DNA of 64,000 nucleotides. It comes from CAUTUX01 sp963545485. GTDB taxonomy: Bacteria; Bacillota; Clostridia; Christensenellales; CAG-917. A model generated the notes under the pieces. That model saw only the letters and a program-made list of their open reading frames with translations, was not told where the DNA came from and made no database searches. The translations under genes and the position numbers were made by a program. The stretch lies in NCBI GenBank assembly GCA_963545485.1, contig CAUUJG010000005.1, forward strand, positions 14,350-78,349, read 5' to 3'. Shown here piece after piece: positions 43,601 to 52,155 of this stretch (position 1 is the stretch's first letter; each line of letters begins with the position of its first letter).

Positions 43601-45118
43601 AGCAAAAAAACTCTTGACGCAAATTCATTCTATGAAATTACCGTTTATGCAAAGAGTGTAAAAAATGCAAATTTCTCCATGTACATAACAAATAGCAGCG
43701 GTGTTACTCCAATCGGTCCATCAAAGAAGCTTCTTGTTCAAAAAGGCACAACTCAAATGACTGCTTACAAATTTTACATCAGAACAGGTGTTGATTCGGT
43801 AACAATGCAACTTAATTTCTGGCTTGGCTACAATGAAAAGAAGTTCTCTGCTGATGATATAGGTGACTCAAGTATATCTCCTAAAAGTAGTGGCTATGCC
43901 CTATTCGATCATGTAAGTTTAAACAAAATAGATGAAAAATCATTTAATGATGCAGCTATTGATGCAAAAACTGCAAAACTTGAACTTTCAAGATCAAACT
44001 TCGATATTACCGATGTTGATCCTTCAAAGAGAAATGAACTTAAGAATCCTACAGATTGGACAACTGAAGCTGATGACACTAAAAAATCATCAACTGGTTT
44101 ATTAACCTCAAATGATGCTGAACTAGATAAGAAAGAAGATGTTGAAGATACTGAAATAGATGAATCAAAATACTTCAAATCATTTGGAAAAGAAAAATAT
44201 ACTGATGATAAATTCAAACCAACCCAAGATGAACTTGTTGATGCAAAATCTGATTATCCAGGTCTATCTGACACAGAAATTTCAAAGATACTAAGTATCA
44301 AAAAATATACAGCTTACATCAAGAAACATTGGTTAGAAGCTACAAGTGACAATGTTCGCACATCAAACAGCAATAACAATTCAAACTTCACTATCTATAA
44401 CAGTGAAGAAACTACAACTGTTGTTAAAAAGAAAAACTTTAAGCTTGAAAAAGAAAGCACATATAAGATTTCTATTACTTTGCGTACAAAGATTGTTCGT
44501 AACGAAACTGATACTGATGAAGATTTCAAAAAGCGTGGTGCTTATCTAAAAATGAAATTTAATTCAAATGATAACTCTCCTGTAGAGTTTGAAGCTATTC
44601 AGACTGAAACATATAAGACATATACATTCTATTTGAGAACCCAAAATACAGATGTCTCTCAAGTTTCTCTCATGATGTCATTAGGTCGTCAAAATGCTAA
44701 GAAAGAGGATAATATTGCACAAAGAACTGCAGGATGGGCATTCATTGACACTGTATCCATTCAAAAAGTTTCAAATGAAGAGTTCGATGAATCAAAGAAT
44801 AATGAATATACGATTTCAAGAAAATTAAATGACAAAGCTGAAAAAGGTTCAAAAGACAAAACACCTGATGTAAATAGTAATAAACCTAAAGCAAGATTTA
44901 ATACTGAGATGCTCTGGTGGATGATTCCAACTATTATCCTCGGTGTACTTATTATTGTTGTTCTAGTAATTGCAATTTACAACAAAGTACACAAAAAGAC
45001 CGGCAAAGGCTTTATGGAATACATGCGAGATGATATATCTGATTCCGCTCTAGAAGATAAACATAAGCTCTATGAAAGTTTTGATGATGATTCTCCAGGA
45101 TCGACAGATACTAAATGA
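40649..45118 (+). CDS. Giant surface lipoprotein with five repeated beta modules and C-terminal TM
   Basis: 1,489 residues. Lipoprotein signal: hydrophobic stretch ending in MMFVAC (Cys31). Five modules of ~200-280 residues follow, each ending in the pattern ...YTFYMQAP...SLG...SGYAFFGNLKIEKI (for example KEYIFEIE...LGVALGSG...SGYAFVAGMKFETI, and last KTYTFYLRTQ...MSLGRQ...AGWAFIDTVSIQKV). They look like jelly-roll, carbohydrate-binding-type domains. Near the C-terminus a single helix (MIPTIILGVLIIVVLVIAIY) precedes a ~45-residue acidic cytoplasmic tail. Having both a lipobox and a C-terminal TM is unusual. GGAG site before the ATG. Role unknown; surface attachment or wall association inferred. 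Confidence 0.75.
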   Translation: MTKLKFKNALRFFCIVVSALVISAMMFVACTKKTKPSQQTKPNTPAQQEEMTKDLILPNSDFKVTEAKDNKYPANIKSWSKKNIRGNIESKINAGAIETAPEKYKEHSKSWGDEKGDNSELYSKIKSNSNLPSKLAMIHTPKVKKEDDSKYEGASAYSLSNEFELEGGYLYKFSIDVMTDQLEGYEETNDYYKEKVKKPGAWLSLTNSTRSTFRHINTNGTWKTYTFYMQAPSSDAKSKLKFEMSLGNLDRPSSFEKGYLTSGYAFFGNLKIEKIAKDKMSQVMNEAKASDKEVTRITDLRFLNGDFKHYNDTYISQGSAPDFFTTRRGTDKNDPNPPDVSARNLVMDSDKFIQRWDNFGNDFYSPAGPTGVLRKNSAQFSELYKANDIVKNMPSGVDGRYYIMSQSLMSAQELQTKNKIVLEPHKKYRISMWLYTYNIHGAGVDLVLRGANTKDIVIKGISKNQSKFDTVKEGYLDPGRDPFATDGRSNGGWKEYIFEIESNLSYSQEYTLGVALGSGGPKANKAIKYNHFTNDGKIAEKTLYNGNGTFSSGYAFVAGMKFETIDSLSIAPNATEDTITGNYYVDGDDKQKIAVRLENTNTNTNTNHSDNFSYNLDVDNKFAKGTEGIPGGWKLKEPKNENDDYLIQPSWAKAGLVDLKNPTYNDELKKQLGDTKLPELPFDTPNNKVMMLSMKNNQSSLFMDTKDGFELNPLSSTRVSFYMHTALADKNLKNAYVQLISKDENGKEKVLSTFSDFKTHDKNNFYNNWREISMYINNTSRKKLKYYLRVSLGKADKRFAHADSALGTMFFTQPTFTDISENVYSTVSASGDAIKKYEDKSSVREQISNTSFNQFDNKNGRADIDENGHLKNGTADPKGWEISDKTLKDPNLVNGVVEYERDSSTYPGTNPAVNRFKKGHNIDNVFGADSNLFDKPYADEDLDTNPKYSDSYTYDVDKYGYNGPNMLAMGSKNDSTKFSFGYTSSKKTLDANSFYEITVYAKSVKNANFSMYITNSSGVTPIGPSKKLLVQKGTTQMTAYKFYIRTGVDSVTMQLNFWLGYNEKKFSADDIGDSSISPKSSGYALFDHVSLNKIDEKSFNDAAIDAKTAKLELSRSNFDITDVDPSKRNELKNPTDWTTEADDTKKSSTGLLTSNDAELDKKEDVEDTEIDESKYFKSFGKEKYTDDKFKPTQDELVDAKSDYPGLSDTEISKILSIKKYTAYIKKHWLEATSDNVRTSNSNNNSNFTIYNSEETTTVVKKKNFKLEKESTYKISITLRTKIVRNETDTDEDFKKRGAYLKMKFNSNDNSPVEFEAIQTETYKTYTFYLRTQNTDVSQVSLMMSLGRQNAKKEDNIAQRTAGWAFIDTVSIQKVSNEEFDESKNNEYTISRKLNDKAEKGSKDKTPDVNSNKPKARFNTEMLWWMIPTIILGVLIIVVLVIAIYNKVHKKTGKGFMEYMRDDISDSALEDKHKLYESFDDDSPGSTDTK

Positions 45119-45128
45119 ATAAACTAAA

Positions 45129-45156
45129 ATAAGAGCCAAGTGGCTCTTATTTTTTT
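45129..45156 (+). terminator. Rho-independent terminator of the giant lipoprotein gene
   Basis: ATAAGAGCC-aagt-GGCTCTTAT, a perfect 9-bp stem, followed by seven T, 11 bp after the stop codon. Confidence 0.92.
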
Positions 45157-45265
45157 ATATTCTCTTCCATATATCTGCCTTCATTCGTCAATGACTCCAA
45201 AATCTTTAAAAATCATTCTTAACAATCTCTGCATAATTATGGTATTTTAAATAGAGGTGAAAATT

Positions 45266-46312
45266 ATGAATATTCCAGAGTATATTTCTAAAGAAAGAAT
45301 CCCGGTGTCTACACCGGAAAGTATTGTTGATAAAAACGGCAATGCAATATTTGGCACTTTTGATACGCAGTTTAAAAACTTGAATCTACTTGATTGTAAA
45401 AAACCATGCGGTATAGCATCCAATAAATCGAGACTTACCGAGTGGGAAGCATTTGAAGTGAATTTTGATGAATGTAGTATAGTAAGTGCTGTATATAATA
45501 CTGCGGCATTAGGATTCTCTATTATTGTCTTCTATGATAAAAAAACTAAAAAAGTATATTCATGGCAGAACTATGGGAAAACACATGTCGCATCAAATTT
45601 AATAAATGACAACTCTTATTTCAAAACAAAAAAATCAGATGTATATATAGAAAATCATTTAGATATTGGCAAAGCCTTTGCAAGAGAAAGTGCAATAAAT
45701 AAAAAATTCGGTAGCATTAAATTTGAAATCACTGCAGAAAGAGTCTCCCCTATCTCAAATGTTTCAATTCCATTTGGAAAAAATAAGCCTTTATATTCAG
45801 AAAAAGACTTTTTCAAAGCAAGTGGCTATGTTGAAGTGAATGGAAAAAGATACGAGTCAAATGCAAATAGTACTGCTATAATTGATGACCATAAAGGATA
45901 CTATCCGTTCAAAGCTCACTATGACTGGCTTACGACCATGGGTAAAATAAAAATTGACGGCACAGATCAATATTTTGGTTTCAATTTAACAAGAAATCAA
46001 TCAATCGATCAGGATAAATATAATGAAAATATTGTTTGGTTAGAAAATTCAGCTTTTCCTCTAACTCCAGTGTCCTTTATTCATGATAAAAAGAATAAAA
46101 ATGTCTGGTATGTAAAAGATGAGAAAGGTCTTGTAGATATCAAATATGTAATAGATGGAAAGTTCAGAATTGGATTGCATTTACTCTTCATTGATATTTC
46201 TTATGATTTAGTTTTTGGAACTATCTATGGAACAATAAAAGACTACAACGGTAAAGAATATAAATTAGACGGTTTAACTGGTATAGGCGAAGACAAGACA
46301 ACTAGAATTTAA
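45266..46312 (+). CDS. DUF2804-like protein
   Basis: 348 residues. No signal peptide. The layout (short N-term, KSRLTEWEAFEVNF with the conserved W, later GYYPFKAHYDWLTTMG and GFNLTRNQS) matches my recollection of DUF2804, a cytosolic beta-rich family of unknown function. Start set at ATG 45266, with AGAGGTG 6 bp upstream, rather than the GTG at 45257 which overlaps that site. Monocistronic, followed by a hairpin. Confidence 0.7.
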   Translation: MNIPEYISKERIPVSTPESIVDKNGNAIFGTFDTQFKNLNLLDCKKPCGIASNKSRLTEWEAFEVNFDECSIVSAVYNTAALGFSIIVFYDKKTKKVYSWQNYGKTHVASNLINDNSYFKTKKSDVYIENHLDIGKAFARESAINKKFGSIKFEITAERVSPISNVSIPFGKNKPLYSEKDFFKASGYVEVNGKRYESNANSTAIIDDHKGYYPFKAHYDWLTTMGKIKIDGTDQYFGFNLTRNQSIDQDKYNENIVWLENSAFPLTPVSFIHDKKNKNVWYVKDEKGLVDIKYVIDGKFRIGLHLLFIDISYDLVFGTIYGTIKDYNGKEYKLDGLTGIGEDKTTRI

Positions 46313-46386
46313 ACTATTACGTACTATTTTTATAGATCATTATCACATGTCGCATTTTCATGTAAGATTTATTTTGTTCTATTTTG

Positions 46387-46411
46387 AACCTGTCAAAAAT
46401 CCTGACAGGTT
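46387..46411. terminator. Hairpin between convergent genes
   Basis: AACCTGTCA-aaaatcc-TGACAGGTT, a perfect 9-bp inverted repeat between the DUF2804-like gene and the convergent yitT-like gene. There is no T-run on either strand, so it may be a weak bidirectional terminator or an mRNA-stabilising hairpin. Confidence 0.5.
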
Positions 46412-46456
46412 GGAATTGATAATAAATATTACTGCATCCCACTAATTCTCGTATTA

Positions 46457-47380
46457 CTAGCCAACAGTATCCATTTTTTCTTTTTCTACCACATCACGCT
46501 TAACTGCGTATTTATATTTCTTTGCTCCAACCATCTCTGAAATATCGCTTATAGCTACAAATGCAGATGGGTCAATTTTTGCTATTATATCTTTAATTCT
46601 CACCACTTCAAATCTATTTACAACACAATACAACATCTTCATATTTTCGTTACTAAAATACCCTACACAATCTAATACTGTAACACCCCTTCTAAGCTCT
46701 TCAGATATTGTATGTGCTATTTCTTCTTTTTTAGTTGTAATGATTGTACACCCTTTAGCTTTATCAAATCCCTCAACAATAAAGTCAACCACCTTCAAAC
46801 CAACAGCATATGAAACTACGGAATAAAGCCCTACTTTAAATTGATTTAAAACAATACTCGCTATAGCATATAAAATAATATTAAACGCCATTACAAACTG
46901 TCCTATAGACATTCCAAGCTTCCTTGCAAAACATATTCCCATAACTTCAATTCCATCAATTGCACCTCCATATCTGATCGTTAATCCACTTCCAAATCCA
47001 GATAGAAGTCCTCCAAAAACTGTTGCAAGGAACATGTCTCCCTTAATTGCTTTCAACACCACATTATCTATAAAAAATACACTTTTAAATAAAGCTGACC
47101 ACACTGTATACGATATGATTGCAACTATTGAATAAATGATGAATCTAAAATTCAACTTCTTAAACCCTAATAAAAATAAAGGTAAGTTAAAGCAAACAAG
47201 CAGTATGGCTATATGTGCCTTGGGAGCTACTGCTGATATGAATATTGAAAGTCCTGATATACCGCCATCAATTACTCCAAACGGCTGCAAAAAAAGAATT
47301 ACACCCACAGCATTAATAAAACCAGCTATTATAAGCATCAAAACATTAACTGGAGAAATTCTAGTTTCTTTTTTGTTCAT
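46457..47380 (-). CDS. YitT family membrane protein (DUF161 + DUF2179)
   Basis: 307 residues. Five or six membrane segments fill the first ~200 residues (LMLIIAGFINAVGVILFLQPFG..., DGGISGLSIFIS, GGLLSGFGSGLTIRYGGAIDG with the YitT motif G-G-x-D-G). The C-terminal ~90 residues are the DUF2179 sensor-like domain (GCTIITTKKEEIA..., VVNRFEVVRIKDIIAKIDPSAFVAI). Function unknown; some relatives are thought to be transporters. Second gene after the hypothetical at 47382, one base apart. Confidence 0.92.
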   Translation of the reverse strand: MNKKETRISPVNVLMLIIAGFINAVGVILFLQPFGVIDGGISGLSIFISAVAPKAHIAILLVCFNLPLFLLGFKKLNFRFIIYSIVAIISYTVWSALFKSVFFIDNVVLKAIKGDMFLATVFGGLLSGFGSGLTIRYGGAIDGIEVMGICFARKLGMSIGQFVMAFNIILYAIASIVLNQFKVGLYSVVSYAVGLKVVDFIVEGFDKAKGCTIITTKKEEIAHTISEELRRGVTVLDCVGYFSNENMKMLYCVVNRFEVVRIKDIIAKIDPSAFVAISDISEMVGAKKYKYAVKRDVVEKEKMDTVG

Positions 47381-47381
47381 A

Positions 47382-48107
47382 CTAAATAACCATATAAAGT
47401 TTTAATACTTCATCAATCTGACCGACCAATTTTTCAAAAAGTCCATCATACGAAAGACATCGTCTAATTGCCGTCCACATAGCTTTAATAAGTTCCGTAT
47501 CTCTTGTGTCCATTGCTATTGTAAACCCTTCCATCATTCTTGTGTATTCATTTCTGGACACTTTCCCAAGTCTAGTTGTCTCTCTAAGATTCTGAGTCAA
47601 TTTATCAACATAGTATGCTAACTGCTGTCTTATTCCTTCATTTACAAAATCAATTTCTCTAGAATCTTGTTCAACTGGTTTTGTTACACCTTCAACTATT
47701 ACTCTGCATAATTTGTTTGAGAACGGTATTAATACTTCTTCGTAGAATTTTCTAAAACTTTTTTGTTCATTTTCAGCCGGAAAATATATTTTAAGGAACT
47801 GCAACAAATCTATTGTATTATTATCAAATTCAACTAAAAGATTTAAAGTGAATACAACACACTCATTATCTCCAACTGGCAAACTAAATATGTTCCGTCC
47901 CTGCACCTCATGCATCGCTTTTTTCTTTAAAGCAACATAACTAGTAGCTTCGCTACATTCTCTTACTGTATTTTTGATATCATCATAATATGCAATACAT
48001 CTTAATAACCGTTTAATTTTCTTATCAACCACTAACAAACTACATTTTTTTAAGTCATCAAATGCCATTACTAATGCTTCAATTGCTTCGCTGTTTATCT
48101 CTCTCAT
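47382..48107 (-). CDS. Uncharacterised helical cytoplasmic protein
   Basis: 241 residues, no signal or membrane segment, almost all-helical by composition, no Cys motif or nucleotide loop. I do not recognise a family. It ends two bases before the yitT-like gene, so the two are co-transcribed. It starts 50 bp from the divergent tRNA-Gln. Confidence 0.6.
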   Translation of the reverse strand: MREINSEAIEALVMAFDDLKKCSLLVVDKKIKRLLRCIAYYDDIKNTVRECSEATSYVALKKKAMHEVQGRNIFSLPVGDNECVVFTLNLLVEFDNNTIDLLQFLKIYFPAENEQKSFRKFYEEVLIPFSNKLCRVIVEGVTKPVEQDSREIDFVNEGIRQQLAYYVDKLTQNLRETTRLGKVSRNEYTRMMEGFTIAMDTRDTELIKAMWTAIRRCLSYDGLFEKLVGQIDEVLKLYMVI

Positions 48108-48157
48108 TTAAAAAATCCTTGCCATAGAAATTCGTTTAATTTATAATAACACAATAC

Positions 48158-48231
48158 TGGAGCGTGGTGTAGTGGTAGCACACGAGACTCTGACTCTCTT
48201 GGTGTAGGTTCGATTCCTATCGCTCCTGCCA
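48158..48231 (+). tRNA. tRNA-Gln (anticodon CTG)
   Basis: Cloverleaf with acceptor GGAGCG/CGCTCC, anticodon stem GAGA/TCTC around loop CTCTGAC (anticodon CTG, codon CAG), T-arm GGTTCGATTCC and encoded CCA at 48229-48231. T at position 1, as in other Gln tRNAs; its partner at 72 appears to be T rather than A, a minor oddity. Plus strand among minus-strand genes. Confidence 0.9.
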
Positions 48232-48289
48232 CAATTTGAACCTTTTGGGTTCTTTTTTTATTTCAATTTTAAATTACATCAATCTCAAA

Positions 48290-50242
48290 CTATGCTGTAA
48301 GCATTGTCCCAATTTGCTTTTTCATATTTCTGATATTAGATGCACTTATCTTCAAATTAATGCTGTTCTTTACTATTTCAAGCTGTCTCAATGTATTGTT
48401 TGCATTACTTACATTGCTCATGCCATTCATATATAAAGATTGCTTTTTCATTTTATTCATTAAATTAGCAACCTTACCATACTCTCTCACTGAGACAAGT
48501 TCTTTCTTCATCTTTTTAAACATTTTTAGGTTATTATATTCTATCTTAACAAACGCTGGTCTCTTATCGACAACTGCTCTTCTTCCAGGTATTTCCTTAA
48601 AATCAACCGAATCTCCCTTAATTTTTTCCATCGCTTCTGCATGCAATTTTTTACTTAATGGATAAAATATCATAACAATAGCCATTAACGCCGCTGATAT
48701 TGCTCCTATTATAAACACTAATCTGAACCAATTATTTGCTATATTAATCTTTTCCGATGTATATCTAAACGCTTTAAGTGCTTCAGCCGACAAATTTTCA
48801 GGGATCTGATAATCATATGGTTCATACCCAACAGCTTTCTGCAGTGGATACATAATAAGTCTTCCAATCGAAACAATAAATATTGGCATTGTTAATAAAA
48901 AGTTTTGCACATGCCCTTCATATCGTCTTCCACTTATACTTTGTTGATAGTCACATATGTCTCCCAACATAATAGGAATAAGCAATATTTCCGGAGTTAT
49001 TCTCGCAAGGAAAAAAGCTAAAGTAATTATTACTGCCGACGGTGTTCCGTCTGGAATTCTATGAAGTCCCACTACTCCTAATGTTCCATACGATAATGCC
49101 ATTAATCCCGTAAATATAACCAATATTAATCGCTTACTCATAAATCTGCTAAGTATTGGCAACATAATCATCGCCACAGTTACGCCAAAGCCTATAATTG
49201 TTAGAGGTAGACCACTTAAATCAAGTGCTAACTTTACAGTCGGTGCAAGCTTTGTTTGCAATATGATCCCCAAAAATTCCAGAGGAATAATTTTTAATGA
49301 ACCGACTGTTAACGCCAGTGAAAATATAATTAGCGGTTTATTTGCAAATAAAGATTTCATTGTTGTTTTAAAATCCATCTTAGCCTGTTTTTCCGCCTTT
49401 ACAACAAAAACTCTCTCTCTCACTCTTATAATTAGTAGCATGAATAAAACACCTAAAATAGTGCTTATAAATCCTACGATTCTAGCTTCCCATAATTCAC
49501 TACCCAAATACTTTGCACAAAATGTTCTTAATGGTCCTCTGATTACCTGCAATATACTTGGAGCCGCTCCAAATATAAGTTGTATAGGGCTCATTATATC
49601 TATTCTTTCTTGTTGATGTGATGTTATAACGGTAGGGAATGTCTGATACATGAACATTATAAAATTGTTTATTACTATGACCGGAACAAATGTTAAATAA
49701 ACATAGAGAACTCGCATCCCACCATCACGAAATTCAGGCATAAGCGAAATCAATATAGTAAATATTCCTGCTGCTGGTAAAACCGCAAGCATATACGGTT
49801 TATATTTTCCATATTTGGTATTTGTCTTTTCAAACATTCTCGCTAAAATTGGCTGTACTGCAAAATTCATAAGTGCAGCCAATAACCCAATTACGTATGC
49901 ATGAATGCTAGAAACTTTATAATAATATGCAATATTTACTATAGTAGCTAAACTGTATATCCACGATGTTAAAAACGATACCCCTACTCCAAATCCCGAA
50001 TAAGCTACAATTTCCTTAAGTGGAAGTTGCCTTCCTCTACTAATAGGTCTTGACCAAAACTTAACAAATGTTGAGCCTATTTCTTTTAATGCAGCTTTTG
50101 GACCTTTCCCATATAGTCTTGCCTTTAACGGCAAATTAGCTTTCCCAAAATGCGGATTATATATCTGTCTTCCATTTATTCTTTTTGATAAATTGGTAGT
50201 ATCACTATCTGCAACATTGTCTTTTACAGCACTTAAACTCAT
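48290..50242 (-). CDS. MFS/GPH-type (MelB-like) sugar:cation symporter
   Basis: 650 residues with about 12 membrane segments between ~65 and ~520 and a long cytoplasmic C-terminal tail. NTKYGKYKPYMLAVLPAAGIF between helices 2 and 3, and DYQQSISGRRYEGHVQNFLL, recall the GPH (glycoside-pentoside-hexuronide) transporter group. Substrate not predictable. The tail (~570-650) is basic and helical. Overlaps tadA by 38 bp; last gene of the glnS operon. Confidence 0.8.
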   Translation of the reverse strand: MSLSAVKDNVADSDTTNLSKRINGRQIYNPHFGKANLPLKARLYGKGPKAALKEIGSTFVKFWSRPISRGRQLPLKEIVAYSGFGVGVSFLTSWIYSLATIVNIAYYYKVSSIHAYVIGLLAALMNFAVQPILARMFEKTNTKYGKYKPYMLAVLPAAGIFTILISLMPEFRDGGMRVLYVYLTFVPVIVINNFIMFMYQTFPTVITSHQQERIDIMSPIQLIFGAAPSILQVIRGPLRTFCAKYLGSELWEARIVGFISTILGVLFMLLIIRVRERVFVVKAEKQAKMDFKTTMKSLFANKPLIIFSLALTVGSLKIIPLEFLGIILQTKLAPTVKLALDLSGLPLTIIGFGVTVAMIMLPILSRFMSKRLILVIFTGLMALSYGTLGVVGLHRIPDGTPSAVIITLAFFLARITPEILLIPIMLGDICDYQQSISGRRYEGHVQNFLLTMPIFIVSIGRLIMYPLQKAVGYEPYDYQIPENLSAEALKAFRYTSEKINIANNWFRLVFIIGAISAALMAIVMIFYPLSKKLHAEAMEKIKGDSVDFKEIPGRRAVVDKRPAFVKIEYNNLKMFKKMKKELVSVREYGKVANLMNKMKKQSLYMNGMSNVSNANNTLRQLEIVKNSINLKISASNIRNMKKQIGTMLTA

Positions 50243-50696
50243 TTTTCCCTTGTCTCAATTCCTTAAAAAATTCTTTTAGAACTGTTGCACATTCATCTTC
50301 TCTTATCCCCTTATGAATGCCTACCATATGAGTATATAGTTTATTAGACTCCAAAGCAATATGAGTATTTGTTGCTCCTTTTTTATCGTCATCTGTTCCA
50401 TAGTAAATATTTTCTATTCTCGACTGACAAATTGCCGCAAAACACATTGCACAAGGCTCCAATGTAACATATATATCACACCCATCAAGATGCCAGTTGC
50501 GTAACTTTCTACTCGCCTTTCCAATAGCTACCATCTCTGCATGCAATATGGCACAGCCTTTTTTTTCTTTTTGATTATATCCCTTAGCTATTATTTTATT
50601 ATCCTTAACGATAAGTGCCCCTACGGGAACATCTCCGTTCTTTGCTGCCTTATGTGCCAAGTCTATACAAATACCCATATAATCTTCGTGTGTCAT
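50205..50696 (-). CDS. tadA: tRNA-specific adenosine deaminase
   Basis: 163 residues. His52-Ala-Glu54 and Pro81-Cys82-x-x-Cys85 (HAEM and PCAMC) are the zinc and catalytic residues of the cytidine-deaminase fold; the remaining sequence (GDVPVGALIV, NIYYGTDDDKKGA) is TadA-like. Converts A34 to inosine in tRNA-Arg(ACG). The C-terminal Cys/Lys-rich end (KCCKRQCCR) is unusual. ATGA overlap with rlmH. Confidence 0.95.
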   Translation of the reverse strand: MTHEDYMGICIDLAHKAAKNGDVPVGALIVKDNKIIAKGYNQKEKKGCAILHAEMVAIGKASRKLRNWHLDGCDIYVTLEPCAMCFAAICQSRIENIYYGTDDDKKGATNTHIALESNKLYTHMVGIHKGIREDECATVLKEFFKELRQGKNEFKCCKRQCCR

Positions 50697-51151
50697 TTAT
50701 GATATGCACTATTATTTAAAATTGATAATGCCCTATAAATCTGTTCCAGCATCATCACTCTAAATAGCTGATGTGGAAATGTCATTTTTGAAAAGGATAT
50801 TTTTTCATCTGCATCTTCCAAAATTTCTTCACTCAGCCCTGTGCTTCCCCCTATTATTATGCTTATTTCATTCTTTCCAGATATTTGTAATTTTTCTATT
50901 TCTCTTGCAAATTCAAGGCTATTTTTCTGAACCCCGTCAATTGCGGTTGCTATAACGTAGCCTTTTATTTTTGTTTTGATTTGTTTCCCCTCAATTTCTT
51001 TTATCTCAATATCTGATTTATTAAAATTACCTTCATTTATTTCTATGATATTTAATATACACCATGGCTTAAGTCTCTTAATATATTCATTTACAGCATC
51101 TCTTAAATATGGTTCCTTTATCTTTCCAACACATATTAAATTGATTTTCAT
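50693..51151 (-). CDS. rlmH: 23S rRNA (pseudouridine1915-N3)-methyltransferase
   Basis: 152 residues, the RlmH/YbeA SPOUT fold: ICVGKIKEPYLRDAVNEY at the start, IIIGGSTGLSEE and FSKMTFPHQLFRVMMLEQIYRA at the end, which form the knotted SAM site. Methylates pseudouridine 1915 in helix 69 of 23S rRNA. Overlaps the genes on both sides by 4 bp. Confidence 0.95.
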   Translation of the reverse strand: MKINLICVGKIKEPYLRDAVNEYIKRLKPWCILNIIEINEGNFNKSDIEIKEIEGKQIKTKIKGYVIATAIDGVQKNSLEFAREIEKLQISGKNEISIIIGGSTGLSEEILEDADEKISFSKMTFPHQLFRVMMLEQIYRALSILNNSAYHK

Positions 51152-52155
51152 AATACGGTACTACCCCATACAAGCGTTAGTGTTGCCATTGATACTCCTA
51201 TAAGTATTGTAATGTAATAGGGAATATTGTTCTTCCATTCTCCTTGATAGTATCTGTTTTTATCTTTAGGGTCATATTCTCCCGTCTTTATTGCTCTATA
51301 TCTCATCCATACAAATACTCCGATCATACCTATTACACACCCTGTAACCAGAAGGGAAAACTTTGCGAGGTCTGCTACAGTACCTCCCGGCAAGAATGCA
51401 TTCCTGATTTTCAATAACCATGGCATCGTCCCAGTATCACCTGCATACTGATATAAAACTTGTAACCCATTGTTTAAGAAATGTATGAGCACACCACCCC
51501 AAATTGAACGGGAATAAAACATACACAAACCAACTAAAATCCCAAAGAAAAATGTATATCCAGTTTGTCTAATATTTTGATGCATTAACGAAAATAATAA
51601 GGCACTTCTCAATACAAATACATGCCCACGGTCTTTATATGCAGAAAATAAAAGTCCTCTATTAAACATTTCTTCTCCAATGGCAGGAGATATTGCCGTT
51701 AAAAATATTGATGCAATTAGTGCCTGAACTGTTATAATTTTGTCATCGTTAGTAGGGAACACATATCCGAAAGGAGAAAGTACAAAGTAATAGAAAATAA
51801 GATTAACTACAACTACCAGCGGTCCCGAAAAAACGAATATCAAAAATGCCTGCAGAAATTTTGTAAAAGAAAATTTATTAACTCCAAAGTCACTATACCA
51901 TTTCGATGTATCATCTTTATTTATTTTTTTATGTATCAAATATGCAGATATTGTTACAGCTGTAAAAAAGACCCACTGTATCAACATCGTAAAGACGGCA
52001 TCACTTTTAAGCCCACTAGGATCATTCTTGTCGTTAAATGCCGGTAGCTGTAGTACAAAACTTGTAATTATACGCACCATAAGTGTAGCTATAGTTATGA
52101 AAAAATATATTATATTAACATTTCTCTGCCTTATTTTTAACACATCATTCATCAT
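51148..52155 (-). CDS. CPBP family intramembrane metalloprotease (second copy)
   Basis: 335 residues, about eight membrane segments. The catalytic motifs are present: SPAIGEEMFNRGLLFS (Glu-Glu-x3-Arg), FSLMHQN and GVLIHFLNN. CPBP/Abi proteases cleave membrane proteins or process CAAX-type substrates. Paralogue of the gene immediately upstream; both overlap by 4 bp. Confidence 0.88.
   Translation of the reverse strand: MMNDVLKIRQRNVNIIYFFITIATLMVRIITSFVLQLPAFNDKNDPSGLKSDAVFTMLIQWVFFTAVTISAYLIHKKINKDDTSKWYSDFGVNKFSFTKFLQAFLIFVFSGPLVVVVNLIFYYFVLSPFGYVFPTNDDKIITVQALIASIFLTAISPAIGEEMFNRGLLFSAYKDRGHVFVLRSALLFSLMHQNIRQTGYTFFFGILVGLCMFYSRSIWGGVLIHFLNNGLQVLYQYAGDTGTMPWLLKIRNAFLPGGTVADLAKFSLLVTGCVIGMIGVFVWMRYRAIKTGEYDPKDKNRYYQGEWKNNIPYYITILIGVSMATLTLVWGSTVL

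Noticed and set aside
46387..46411. Strong bidirectional terminator
   Set aside because: Perfect stem but no T-run on either strand; kept only as a hairpin of lower confidence.
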